NCBI RefSeq assembly: GCF_900497805.2
Contig: NW_020954576.1
Location: 76,082,551-76,146,550 of the forward strand
Reading direction: 5' to 3'
Length of the DNA stretch: 64,000 nucleotides
DNA from: Vombatus ursinus
Lineage: Eukaryota > Chordata > Mammalia > Diprotodontia > Vombatidae
Position 1 is the stretch's first letter, and each line of letters starts with the position of its first letter. Below are positions 20,325-31,735 of this stretch, one piece after another. The notes under the pieces are model-generated. The model was not told the DNA's origin. It did no database searches and saw nothing but the letters and a program-made list of their open reading frames with translations. The translations under genes and the position numbers were made by a program.

Positions 20325-20527
20325 CAGGGGTGGGAAACCTGCAGCCTTGAGACCACGTGTGGCCTTCCAGGTCCTTGGGTGTGGCCTTTTGACTGAGCCT
20401 AAGTTTTATAGAACAAATCCTTTTATTAAGGAGATTTGTTCTGTGAAGTTTGGATTCAGTCAAAGGGCCGCACTTGAGGACCTAGAGGGCCACATGTGGC
20501 CTTGAGGCCGCAGGTTCCCCACCCCTT
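20325..20527. mobile_element. Palindromic hAT-type MITE, full length
   Basis: Starts CAGGGGTGGGAAACC and ends GGTTCCCCACCCCTT. The two halves are inverted copies (TTGTTCTGTGAAGTTTGG against a matching inverted stretch around 20392-20415). Perfect 8-bp target duplication GGTTAGGC at 20317-20324 and 20528-20535. Transcribed, it would fold into one long hairpin. Confidence 0.88.
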
Positions 20528-20639
20528 GGTTAGGCTGTGAGAATCTCTATAATAATAATGCTGGGCCAAGGGTACTGTACCTGGAGTACTCACCCAGTAC
20601 TTCCATCACCCAGAATCTTAATGTGGATATTTTCCAAGG

Positions 20640-21985
20640 ATCTGTCTGTCTTTGGGCCTTTTTTTCTATGTTCTTCCTCGTCAATCAATCTTACTCATTT
20701 CTATGGGTTTGATTACCACCTTTGTGCAGATGCCTCCTAGGAGCACAACTGTTCTGAGTTCCAGACCTCCATCTCTGGCTGCCTCTTGGCACCTCCATCC
20801 ACCTGGATATCCCATCTCCACTTCCAAACTCAACACCCCCCCAACCCGAGCTCATTGTCCTCTCTTGATGTTACTCTACCTCCTGGTTTCACTCTGACCT
20901 CCTTGTTCATAACCTCATGGTTATTTTTAACTCTTCCTTCTCTTTTACCTTTTACTTCTAATCAGTTACTGGGTCCTATCATATCTACATCCAACCCTTT
21001 CTTTTTCTTCCTATTACCATCAGCCTATTTAGGCCCTCATTTCCTGTGTTATTGAAATAGCCTCCTTACTGGTCTTCTCAATCCTCTTCCCCAGTCCAGT
21101 CCATCTTACATGCCATAGACAGAATAATCTTTCTTAGGCACTGATCTCACCATATCACTTTTCTGCTCAAAAATCTTCAGTGGCTCTCAGATAACTATAA
21201 GATAAAGGTCAGATTTCTTTGCCTAGAATTTAAAGCTCTTTATAACCTGTTATCATTTTATCTTTCCTTTTCCATCCCGTGTAATCTCAGCTACTTCACT
21301 AATTTTTTGTTGCCAAACTCTACCTTTCTCTGCCTCTCCCCCTCAAACACTCATACCTGAAATGTCCTCCATTCCCATCTTTAACTATTGAATGCATTTG
21401 CTAAAACCCAACTCAAAAACCACTCTATCCAGCAAACCTTCCCTGATCTGTCCTCTTGTTCTCTCTTCCCTGCCACCCCCTTCCCCAGTTGGTGAGGATG
21501 CAGCCAAGGTAGCACAGATATAGAGCTCTAGGCCTGTAGTCATGAAGACCTGAGTTCAAATCTGGCCTCAGATACTTACTATGTGCTGAGCAAGTTACTT
21601 AACCTCTGTTTGCCTCACTTTCCTCATATGTAAAATAGGAATAATAATAGCACCTACCTCCCAGGGTTGTTGAGAGCATCAAATGGGATAATATATGTAA
21701 AGAACCTAGCACAGTGCCTGGCACAAACTAGTCTCTATATAATTGTTAGCTATTATTATCATAGAACCTTCCCCTTCCATCTTCACATAATACTTTGTTT
21801 TGTAACTCTTTCTGTCACATTATAGATTTTAGCCCTCTCTCTGTTGCTGTCCATTTGACTGGAAGCTTCATGAGGGCAGGAATGGTGTTTCTTTTTCCAC
21901 TTCTTTCTCTTCCCCTACAGCTAGCACAGTGCTCTGCACGCAGTAGGTACTTAATAAATATTTGTTGATTAAAGAGTAGTATTCT
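20640..21985 (+). mobile_element. L2 LINE, long 3' portion, split by a SINE
   Basis: Runs from ORF2-end sequence (TCTATGGGTTTGATTACCAC) through TTCAGTGGCTCTCAGATAAC and ACCTTCCCTGATCTGTCCTC to the terminus GGTACTTAATAAATATTTGT. Interrupted at 21505-21772. Too decayed to encode a protein. Confidence 0.8.
21505..21772 (+). mobile_element. THER1/MIR-type CORE-SINE inserted in L2
   Basis: ACCTGAGTTCAAATCTGGCC, AATAGCACCTACCTCCCAGG, CACAGTGCCTGGCACAAAC and the tail TTAGCTATTATTATC. Near full length. Confidence 0.85.
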
Positions 21986-22044
21986 TCCTTTTAGTCATCA
22001 GTCACCTCAGATCAATTCCCCTGGGTCAGTTCCCTCCCCTCCCT

Positions 22045-22446
22045 CCAAGTTGTTTTATTTTCAAGCCAAACATTCTTTTTCCATCAATTGATTTTTGTAT
22101 GGCATGGTCTCAGGGACATGCACCATCTTGGTCTCCTTTCTCTGGAAACACTCTGGCTTGTCAATGTCCTTCCTAAAAACATGACACCATAACTGAAAGC
22201 AGTGATCTCTCATCTCCTTTGTTCTGGGTGCCATTTTTCTTTTAAAGTTGTAGCCTAAGATCATATTAGTTTTTTTGGGGAGCTATCCTATCACACTTTT
22301 GAGTTCTATACAGCTTACAGTTCACTAAAACCCCCAGATCTTTTCTCACATGAACTGTTATATAATCATGCTTCCCTCAATCTGTACTTGTGAAGGTGAT
22401 ATTTTTTGAACTCAAGTGTAACACTTGACATTCATCACTATTAAAT
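22045..22446 (-). mobile_element. L3/CR1 segment, local duplicate A
   Basis: About 90% identical to 23345-23754 over about 400 bp. Includes TTGTCAATGTCCTTCCTAAA, CCCCCAGATCTTTTCTCACA and TCAATCTGTACTTGTGAAGG. Confidence 0.75.
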
Positions 22447-22985
22447 TCTGCAGTTTGAGTCAGAAAAATTAGGACGCTTTCAAGTCTTTTTTGTAAGAGT
22501 ATGTTTTGCTTTTGTGCTTGTCTTGGAGTATGTGGACAACAGCATTCATTGCTAGCAAAGCAAGTTACTTGCTTTTCTAGTAACCACTCAGGAATGTGCA
22601 CTTAACAAGGTTTTCATGTTTAAGTTGCTGGGTTGGGGGTAAAGTTTGAATCCGTTTGTGCCGTGGTAACAACTACCATACGCCCACTTGTCTCTGGTAG
22701 TACCAGTTTCATAACTGGCAGAAGGGTTTAGGGCCAAGATGGGCAATTTCTCTAGTGTATGTAAGCAATGCTGCCATCTAGTGAGATCGGGATACTTAAC
22801 ATACCAGAGAGGAACAGCATTTTAACAGGCGAAATGCTGAAAATCCCCTTCTCAGATAAAATCTGTATTCCATATGAACAGGAAAAAACATGAGTCTTTC
22901 ATTTGATAATAGGGTAGTTTGAACTTATATGAAATTAAAAATTACATTTTCTCCTTTAGGAGTATGTTTCTTTCCCTATCACCCA
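22447..22985. other. Unique intronic sequence
   Basis: Between the two L3 copies; no recognised repeat. Confidence 0.45.
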
Positions 22986-22989
22986 CCTT

Positions 22990-23830
22990 GATTATAGAAT
23001 CACAAAATCTCTGAATTTGAAAGAACTTTAGAGGTCCCTATCTAGTCTAACCCTTACCTGAATAGGAATCCTCTTCACAATATTCCTGACAAGTACTCTT
23101 TCAGCCTCCTCTTGAAAACCTGTGATAGAATACCCATTATCTCCCAAGGTCACCTATTCCAATTTGAGGGAACACTAATTATTAGGGATTTTCCCTTACA
23201 TTTACATGAAGTCTACCTCTCTGCAGCTTTCACCCCATGAATTCTCATTCTGAAATCTGGGCCCATCGGAGCAACTGTAATTCTTCCTCTACATAATAAC
23301 TCTTCAACTCCTTGAAGACCTTCCTCCTCTCCTGTCCCCCTCCCCTTGAGTTGTTTTATTTTCAAGCCAAACATCCTTTTTCCTTCAATTGATTTTTGTA
23401 TGGCATGGTCCAGGGCCATGTACCATCTTGGTCTCCCTTTTCTGGAAACTCTCTGGCTTGTCAATGTCCTTCCTAAAAACATGACATCTATAATTGAAAA
23501 CAGTGATCTCTCATCTCCTTTGTTCTGGATGCCATTTTCTCTTAAAGATGTAGCCTGAGATCATATTAGCTTTTTGGGGGGCTATCTTGTTACATTTTTG
23601 AGTTATATAGAGCTCAGAGTTCATGAAAACCCCCAGATCTTTTTTCACATGAACTGTTATATAGTCATGCTTCCCTCAATCTGTACTTGTGAAGTTGATA
23701 TTTTTTGAACTCAGGTGCTCAAGTGTAACACTTGACATTCATCTCTATTAAATTTCATTTTCTTAGATGTGGCCTATTGTTCTAGTCTGTTGAAATATTT
23801 TTATTTTTATTCCATTTAATATTGATTTTT
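22990..23830 (-). mobile_element. L3/CR1 LINE 3' portion (contains local duplicate B)
   Basis: Antisense L3 in order: TAGAATCACAAAATCTCTGA, CTCTTGAAAACCTGTGATAG, AACTCCTTGAAGACC, GGCTTGTCAATGTCC, ATTAAATTTCATTTTCTTAG. Segment 23345-23754 is the counterpart of 22045-22446. Confidence 0.78.
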
Positions 23831-25067
23831 TTCCATCCCAAGCATTTTCCAAGTTGTTTTTTTCCCCTGCAAATAGCATAGTTGTTTTTTTAAAATCATA
23901 ATTAAGAATTGGCTTTAACTGGAGATATAACTTAAGGCCCCCAAGCAAATCTTTGAGAAAAGAATCTCTTACTTTTTGACCCTCACTGGAGACGAGATAC
24001 CCATTTTTTCCAGTGGTTTTCTATCAGTTCAGGGCAAGCCTGAGTAATCCTTGATAGTTGGAAAAATATTTCATTGGCATAGGTATTTCCCCTAACTGTG
24101 TTGATTATAATCCTTCTCCACATTTAATAAGTTGTTTTAAGTGAAAAATTCATCACCTCATGCCCTTTCCTAATGAACCTCTCTCTGCTCAACTAAGCCA
24201 GGAATTAGGTAGTAGACACATGATCTATCACTGGACCCATATTTGAGTCCTTTCCAGCTTGGTAAGTTCTATCAGAATTTCCTGACTTTGAGAACCTCTC
24301 TGACATTATGGTACATTAGAGTAAGACATTAATTTCAGTGAGGCAAGACTGAATCACAGTCGGATGGCAAGAAGCTGTTTGTGAATATTGTTTTCCTTGT
24401 AATGCTTACTTCACTTCACTTGTTTATATATGTCTTTCCATGTTTTTCCATCTTTTCCAAAGTTTTTTTTTAGACCTCATCCTTCTCTGTCTCTGCTACA
24501 TTTGACACTGTTGATCACCCTCTTGGTCCTGAATATTCTCTCCTTTCTGTGGACTTTCATGACATTACTCTCTCCTGGTTATCCCCTTACCATATGACTT
24601 CTCCTTCTCAGTCTCTTTTCCTCATTCATTATCCATTTCACATTCTCCACTGTGGGTGCTTCCCAAGGTTCAGTTGAAGGCTGTCAACTCTTGTTACCCT
24701 CTCCCAGTGACTTTATCAACTCCAGTGGGTTTGTCACCCTCCCTCTTTTCTGTGTTGATGACCACCAGATCTGTATATCCAGCCCCAGTCTCATCTCTGA
24801 ACTTCAGTTTTAAATCACCAATTGCCTATTGGACATTTCAAACTAGATGTCCCAGAGACCCTTTGAATTCAATATATCTTAAAATAAAGTTCATTATCTC
24901 CCCCCCCCCCCCCATAACCCAATACTCTCCTAAATTTCCCTATATCTATCTAAGGAGCCATCATTCTTCTAGTCTGCCAGGTTCATAACCTTAAATTATT
25001 CTTGTCTCCTTGCTTTCCCTCACCCCATATATCTATTCATTTGCCAAACCTTGTAGTTTCTACCCCA

Positions 25068-25190
25068 GTCAATAAACATTTTTAAAGCATCTGTTATATG
25101 CCAGGTACTGCTAAGCATTGGGGGTACCAGTATGAAACAAAAAGACATCCCCTGCCCTTGAGGAGCTTCCAGTCTAGCTTAGGCCTTAGT
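25068..25190 (-). mobile_element. L2 3' fragment inside the plus-strand L2
   Basis: CAATAAACATTTTTAAAGCA, TATGCCAGGTACTGCTAAGC and CCCTTGAGGAGCTTCCAGTC: an antisense L2 end lying within a sense L2. Confidence 0.65.
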
Positions 25191-25779
25191 TTAGGCCGTC
25201 ATTGTGTCTCTTCTAGATGATTGCAATGGTCTCCTAGTTAGTTGGTCTCTTTACCTCATCTCTCCTCAATTCATCCCGTCCTCCATATTGCTGCCAAAGT
25301 GGTTTCTTTTAAGTCCGGATCCTTATATGGCTCTTCTACCCAATAAGACTTCTTTACTCAATCAAATCCAATGACTGCTTTCTGCCCTTAGCATCAAATC
25401 TAAACTCCTCTATTTAGCTTTTAAAGCCCTTTCACACCTTGTCTCAACCCATCTTTCCAGTCTCATTGTACGTTACCCCCCTCCTGAATCCTGCAGTCTA
25501 GCTGAATCCACCTTCTTGTTGTTTCTCACTCATGACATGACATCTCCCAGATCCATGCCTTTGCATGGGCTGCCCTCTCTCCAGGAATTCACCTCCTTCT
25601 CACCTTCCTCTTGGAATCTCTTTCTTCTTTCAAGACTCGGCTCAAGCACCATGTCCTTTAGGAGCCTTTCCTGATCCCTTGAACTACTGGCATCCTCCCT
25701 CTCAAACTATTTACTGCTAAATTTGTATTTATCTCCTTTGCATTTATTCACACTTATCCTTTTTATATTCTGTATAAAC

Positions 25780-25925
25780 ACGTGTATGTTCATATACATA
25801 TGTATGTATATGTATACATATATACACATGTATACACATGTCTATGTCTGCATGCACTAATAGGTATATGTATATATTTATACATGCATATGTATGGAGG
25901 ATACATATATACACACATGTACTTA
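25780..25925. repeat. (CATATG/TATACA)n microsatellite
   Basis: Degenerate ATACATATGTATG units within the L2. Confidence 0.85.
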
Positions 25926-26104
25926 TATTTGAGAATGTAAGCTTTGTAGGCTCCTTAAGAGTAGAGATTGTTTCATTAATTGCATTTGTATTTCCAGTGC
26001 CCAGCACAGTGCCTGGCATATAATAAGTGCTTATTAGATACTTGTTGATTGATCGACTTTCTCTTCATATTTATGATTTTTTGCATTGTAATAATATCCT
26101 ATAG

Positions 26105-26222
26105 CAGAGGTTGCCAACCATGACTAATCCTTTTATATTTTTATGTAAAAGTCATTCTTAGCTTGCAGGCTGTACAAAAAACAGGTGGCATGCTGGATTT
26201 GGCCTTGGTTTGCCAATTCTTG
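26105..26222. mobile_element. Short hAT-type MITE (TTGCCAACC family)
   Basis: CAGAGGTTGCCAACCATG at the left and TTTGCCAATTCTTG at the right form inverted termini. Flanks TCCTATAG / TTCTATGG are an imperfect 8-bp duplication. Confidence 0.55.
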
Positions 26223-26429
26223 TTCTATGGTGTTTATATACTGTAATCTGATTAGCCATTCCCTGAGTGATGGGCACCTACTTTTTGTTTTTTTGTTTTG
26301 TTTTGTTTTTGGATTTTTTTGCAAATACAAGTACTTTAGCTAGCTGTTTGGAGCGCATTGTCTCATCAAATACATATCAAGAGCGTTTGGGGGGAAGGAG
26401 AAGGAAGGTTTGAATCGCATCAGGAATTC

Positions 26430-26760
26430 TGTCTTGTGGGTCAGCCATGTGGTGCGGTGCTGGACTTGATGTTAGCAATACCTGAGTTCAAATCCTACCT
26501 CAGACACATGCTAGTTGTGTGTCCCTGGGCAATTCATTTAATCTCTCAGCCTCAGTTTCCTCATCTGAATAATAGAGATGATAATAGAACCTACCTTGCA
26601 GGGTCATTGTGGGGATCAAATGAGATACTATTTGTAAAAAGTACTTAGGTATAGTGCCCTATAGTAGGCACTATATAAATGTCTATTTAAATGAGATACT
26701 ACTTGTAAAAAGTACTTAGGTACAGTGCCCTATAGTAGGCGCTATATACTTGCCTCTTCC
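26430..26760 (+). mobile_element. THER1/MIR-type CORE-SINE with a duplicated 3' end
   Basis: Standard head and core (ACCTGAGTTCAAATCCTACC, CCTCAGTTTCCTCATCTGAA). The last 60-71 bp then occur twice with a 71-bp period (26619-26689 and 26690-26750). Confidence 0.8.
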
Positions 26761-27227
26761 TTCCATCCCTCGCCTCCTGTTTGGCTATCAGGCATACATT
26801 TCCAGGCTCTTAGTTAATTTTTAGCTTGTTCTGTTTTGTCTTCCTTCTGGAGTACTAATATAGACATTTATCTCAGTAGAAACAAGGAACCAAGCAGAGG
26901 AATCTCCTTGAAGTAGAAAAATAGTGGTGAAACTTGCATTCTTAAAACAGGCATCTGTGAGCCAGATCGTAGCAGATCCTCGGATTTAGTTGAAAGAAGA
27001 GTTCTTTACAGCTCTCTGCTTTGTTCATGATCCAAAAGGTCCCTCACCAGCCAACCACATAGGACAACTGAGCTCATGATGTGGGAAGCATTTTTATTGA
27101 AGACATTGGGTTGGTTTTTTTTTTTCCTCCTGCTTTAAGAAGGAATTGAAAGCAATCAAAGCCCACTTCATAATACTATACATCCTCAAGCACCTGGAGG
27201 TCTCTCTTGTGTAAGAAGAATTAGACA

Positions 27228-27418
27228 GTAGGCAGCCTAGTTCAGTGGGAAGAGTCCTGGTTCTGGATCCAGAGGAGAAAGGCTCAAATACTACCCCCGG
27301 CACTACTTCTGTAACCTTTGGAAAATTACTTAACCTCCGCGACTTCCCTGGATGATGCGGGAGGTTGGACCAGGTGATCTTTAAAGTCACTTCTGCAGCT
27401 ATGATCCTATGATCCTAG
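27228..27418 (+). mobile_element. THER1/MIR-type CORE-SINE
   Basis: GGCAGCCTAGTTCAGTGGGA head and TTGGACCAGGTGATCTTTAA 3' half. Confidence 0.65.
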
Positions 27419-27619
27419 GTGTTTAGGAAGGATTAACCACCTTGCTGAGTTAAATTTGATCACAAACTCCCACTGAAGTTCTAATCTCAGGGTTTTTTGG
27501 AGCTGGTGCTTCAGAAGCAACAACTGTTTTCGGAGCCCATTAGAACTGAAGAGTAACAAAGCAGAGAGAGAAATAATCAGCTTTGTTAAGTGAGCAGTAA
27601 TAATAACAAGAATGTTGAT

Positions 27620-27885
27620 AATGATAAATAAATTTATATAGCACTTACTATGTGCCAAGCACTGTTAAATGCTTTATACATATTATCTAATTTGATGCTC
27701 ACAACAACCCTGAGTAGTAGGTGCTATTATTATTGCCATTTGACAAATGAGGAAACTGAGGCAGACAGAGGCCTAAGTGCCTTATCCAGGGTTACACAGT
27801 CACTAAATATCTAAGGCTGGATTTGGATTCAGGCTTTTTAACTCGAGTTCAGGTACTCTATCCACTGTGCCTTCTAGCTATCCCA
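27620..27885 (-). mobile_element. THER1/MIR-type CORE-SINE
   Basis: Near-complete antisense copy: TATAGCACTTACTATGTGCC, CACAACAACCCTGAGTAGTA, AATGAGGAAACTGAGGCAGA, TCTATCCACTGTGCC. Confidence 0.8.
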
Positions 27886-28071
27886 AGGCCACTTGTAAGC
27901 TGTGAAAACAATGTAGGAGGCAAGAAAAAAAGATATACAGTAGCGTCCCCCAGCACAAGTGGGGTATTATTTATTTTGTCATTGTTTTAGAGCATCTGCT
28001 AATTTGTAAACAGAAACCCAAATCTGACACTCAGTGGGGAGGTTTATTATTTGGTATGTGTACATATTCCT

Positions 28072-28301
28072 GGGGCAGCTAGGTGGTGCAGTGGATAGAG
28101 TGCCAGGCCCAGAGTCAGAAGACTTATCTTCCTGAGTTCAAATACTAGCTGTGTGATCCTAGGCAAGTCACGTAACCCTGTTTGCCTCAGTTTCCTCATC
28201 TGTAAAATGAGCTGGAGAAGGAAATGGCAAACTTCTTCAGTATCTTTGCCAGGAAAACCCCAAATGGGGTCACAAAGAGCTGGACATTACTGAACAACAA
28301 A
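28072..28301 (+). mobile_element. RTE-tail marsupial SINE
   Basis: GGGGCAGCTAGGTGGTGCAG head to GGACATTACTGAACAACAAA tail. A small internal deletion removes the 'ggcctcagacacttact' part. Flanks ACATATTCCT / ACATTCCT are similar. Confidence 0.88.
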
Positions 28302-28439
28302 ACATTCCTGAGCAGCATTTTGGACAGACATTCAGAGAACATTTTGGGGGGGGGGACCTTGAAATGACATTAAATTTCGAGTTAATGTGGAGACTGTAAA
28401 GTAATACCATTGGGAAAAATGGTGAGAGCCATTCCCAAT

Positions 28440-28685
28440 TGACAGTCAATAAACATTTATTAAGTGCCTACTATGTGCTGGGTACTGTGCTAGGTACAAA
28501 AAGGCAAATACTAGCTCATAGGTTGAGAGTTGACAGGGACCTTAGAGGCACCTAGTACCGCACCCATATTTTATAGATGAGAAATCTTAAGCCCAGAGAA
28601 GTGAAATGACCTATTAAGAGTCAGAAATGAGATTTGAAACAAAGACCTTTGGTTCCCACTGTGCCATATTTATCCCTTCTGTGAC
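28440..28685 (-). mobile_element. L2 3' end followed by CORE-SINE
   Basis: CAATAAACATTTATTAAGTG marks an antisense L2 end to about 28505. CAGGGACCTTAGAGGCACCT and TTTATAGATGAGAAATCTTA mark a CORE-SINE from about 28510. Confidence 0.65.
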
Positions 28686-28689
28686 CAGG

Positions 28690-29565
28690 AACATTTTCCT
28701 CATCTATAATATTGGAATATTATAACTCATACCACCTGTTCTCTTGGAAAGCCTGGTGAGTGTAAACTTTCTTGATCACTGAAAATTAGACTTTCCTCTC
28801 CTGCTCCCTTTCTTGTCATTACTCTCATCTCTGTCCGGTACTGGTTCCTCTTCCAAGGTACCCATCTCTCCTTGGAACTGTTCTCTTTTAGCGCTGTTAA
28901 TAAGGAATCTCATCTGCCCCATTTAAGGTTCAGAGCCAACACCTGCACAGAAGGCTCCGTGCCATAATTCTGTACTGTAGTTAATGTTGCTGCTTTTTAA
29001 CGTTGGTCAACAAATCTTTCAAGACATGTGTCCTAGCAATAGCTTATTCTTTAATAGTATGCTTATTGAGGCCTGGATTTTATCTGACTCCCAACATGGA
29101 AAGTTGGTGTTATAGAAACATGCTTCCTTGGTTTTTTAAATTTGTTTTTGTTTTTGTTACACGCTCAACTTCTGATAATTTCAAGTCTAGATAATCTACT
29201 TAGTAAATCTTTCTTGTCCTCTTCCCTTGGCTACCAGCCTTGAACACATTTGCATCACTATGAATAGGTAGGCCAGGAAATTAAAGGAGTTGAAATAGGA
29301 ACCCACTCTTTGTGTCCTTAGCAGCTCCAGGAAAAAGGTTTGTTTAGGAAGGAGGAGAGTTTTGAAAATTCACTTATCAAAATTGGCAAATGTCCCTTGT
29401 CTTCATTTTCATGCCCGTGTAACTACTAACACAGCTACATGCTCTGCAGAAGATGAAAGAAGAAAAGGTTTGGGGTAAGTACCGCACAATAATAACAGTA
29501 AATATTCATGAAATGTCTGGTAAAGTCCCCATAGCACAAAGCTTTATGTCCACAGGAAGGTAATG
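28690..29565. other. Unique intronic sequence
   Basis: No repeat or exon recognised. Confidence 0.45.
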
Positions 29566-29569
29566 GGAT

Positions 29570-29965
29570 AATAAAGGTCCTCAAGATCATGCCATATGAG
29601 GATGGGTTCAAGGAACTAGGAATGTTTAGCCAAGAAAAGAAAAGACCCTGAGGGGATATGATGGCTGCCTTCAAATGGATTAAGCTTCTTTTGCTTTGTC
29701 TTTAAGGGAAGAACTAGGAGTAATGGGTAAAAGGAGCAAATTTAAGCTTAATGTAAGAAAAACTTCCCAACCGTAGGAACTCTACAGAAGTAGAATGAGC
29801 AGCATTAGGGTGGGGGTGGGGTGGAGGGGCCATACTCACTGGGGATCTTCAGGCAAAGACTAGATGACTTCTGGTTGGGCATATTGTAAGGGAATGTTCA
29901 TTTGGTATACTTTAGACTAGATGGCCTTTGAGGCACCTTTCTATTTTGAGATTCTGGGATTTGGT
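29570..29965 (+). mobile_element. L3/CR1 LINE 3' portion
   Basis: CR1-type order: TTCAAGGAACTAGGAATGTT, GATATGATGGCTGCCTTCAA, AGACTAGATGGCCTTTGAGG, TTTTGAGATTCTGGGATTT. Confidence 0.78.
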
Positions 29966-30233
29966 AATAATAATTGTTGTACATACTTACAGCATGTTAT
30001 GTTTATCATAAACATTATGTTTGGAACCTCCATTAACTGCACAAAATGACATATCTTCAATATTTCCAGACTATAGTCTGGAAATCCCAGTTCTCAGTGC
30101 ATTAGTTTAGCAGTAAGAATTAGGGGATTGGTGGGGGTGGGGGTAGAGTCATTTGAAATAAGACATGGATGTCATTTGTCTTATTAATCTTGTCTTATGA
30201 ATGGCTGCTCCTGGAACTCACATTGTACGTATG

Positions 30234-30345
30234 TCATTCCATTCAATCTGATAAACATTTATCAAATATCTATCACGTGCAGACGCTAGAAATGAGACGC
30301 AACACTGTCCCTGTTAGCCAGAAGCTTACGGTCTGATATTGTAGC
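30234..30345 (-). mobile_element. L2 3' fragment
   Basis: GATAAACATTTATCAAATAT with GTCCCTGTTAGCCAGAAGCT; decayed. Confidence 0.5.
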
Positions 30346-30472
30346 AAGTAACATACGAGGACCAGCTGTTCTTTCATAGTGCTTTCATAAAAATGGAATT
30401 TTTTTTCAGGAGCAAGGAAATGTTTATGTTTGGACATAAAAAAAATGAAGCAGTAAATGCCTTTCTATTCAC

Positions 30473-30503
30473 TCATTCATTTCTTCATTCATTCATTCAT
30501 TCA
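30473..30503 (+). repeat. (ATTC)n microsatellite
   Basis: Tandem CATTCATTCATT units with one break. Confidence 0.9.
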
Positions 30504-30604
30504 AAGAGTAGATAGGAGGTAGTAGACTTGTTGCCTGAGCACAAGGGTATCACTAAGAGGAAATGTACAGAGCTGTATAAGACAGAGAATTTGATTCAGA
30601 AGTT

Positions 30605-30795
30605 CCAAGGTTTCAGAATAGAAGGGAGTGGATCTCACAGATGGTTCTAGAGTTCAGATTCCATCTTTGATGCTTCCTACCTGTGCGAGCTAGAGGTCAG
30701 TTAGTTTACCTATCTGGACTTCACGTTTCTCATCAGTTAACACTAGGGGGCTGGACTCTGGCTTCTGATGCCTCTCCTAGTATTCAATTTATGAG
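30605..30795 (+). mobile_element. MIR/THER1 fragment
   Basis: GTTCTAGAGTTCAGATTCCA and GGGGCTGGACTCTGGCTTC; diverged. Confidence 0.5.
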
Positions 30796-30799
30796 CTCA

Positions 30800-31460
30800 A
30801 GACTGAGTAGATTCCCATGCTTTGTAGTCATTACTTAATCCTATAGAAAACTTTCCCATTGTCAGTCCTCTCCCTTATCTGATCAGAGAGGTGTTCCCCA
30901 CCCCTGCCTAGGGTATGGTAGTTGTGTTGGCTGTCTTAACTTAGCTGAATCTTCCGTTTTCAGTGAAAACATAGCTCCTCCCTTCTAGGTAGACTTAATC
31001 TTAAAATATCTGGAATACATTTATAATACATACATGAGCCGTTTTATAGGAAGATAAGATTAACCCTAGTGATTTTCTCCTACGTTACACTCTTACACTC
31101 TTACACTGTTACTCCTACTTCTGGTCTACTGGCTATTATCCTTTTTCTTTTTTTTTTCCAAGACCGAGCATGTGTTAACAATTTAGCCCCAAGGTCTCCA
31201 AGGTAGTGTTTGTGTTCATTTATAATCAGAGTTGTTTTACATTCCTGAAAGCATGAACATGGTTTCAAACTTGGAACTTCACAATTAATTTACACAGGTC
31301 AGCCTCCCTTCCTCTTTCCCCTTCCCTCCCCCCTGTTTCCCAGAATCTTTTGTGCAAACTGTTAAGGAATATCAGCACTTTCATGTATTCAACAAAATAC
31401 CCAAATTCATCAGGGAAGCTCATGGGATAAGAGTTCTCTTTCAGATGAATAGTCACACAC
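30800..31460. other. Unique intronic sequence
   Basis: Nothing recognised apart from a (TTACACTC)n-like triplet near 31084-31108 and a T-run at 31145-31158. Confidence 0.45.
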
Positions 31461-31473
31461 TGTTGCAGGTAAA

Positions 31474-31724
31474 GGGTAGATAGGTGGTGCAGGGGATAGA
31501 GCACCAGGTCTGGAGTCAGGAGGCCTGAGTTTAAATGTGGCCCTGGACGTTGACTAGCTGTGTGACCCTAGGCAAGTCGCTTAATCCTGTTTGCCTCAGT
31601 TTCCTCTTCTGTAAAATGATCTAAAGAAGGAAATGGCAAATCATTCCAATATCTTTGCCAAGAAAACCCCAAATGGGGTCACGAAGAGTCAGACTTCACT
31701 GAAAACAACTGAACAACAATGGCA
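31474..31724 (+). mobile_element. RTE-tail marsupial SINE
   Basis: Full length. Imperfect 11-bp target duplication: TTGCAGGTAAA at 31463-31473 and TTGCATGTAAA at 31725-31735. Confidence 0.88.
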
Positions 31725-31735
31725 TTGCATGTAAA

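Larger units (their letters stand above)
24470..26060 (+). mobile_element. L2 LINE, long 3' portion
   Basis: ORF2-end similarity (CATTTGACACTGTTGATCAC, TTCCCAAGGTTCAGTTGAAG, GATGACCACCAGATCTGTAT) continues through TTTGCATGGGCTGCCCTCTC to the terminus GCCTGGCATATAATAAGTGC. Interrupted by a C-run (24899-24914), an antisense L2 piece and a TA/CA microsatellite. Non-coding through decay. Confidence 0.8.
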
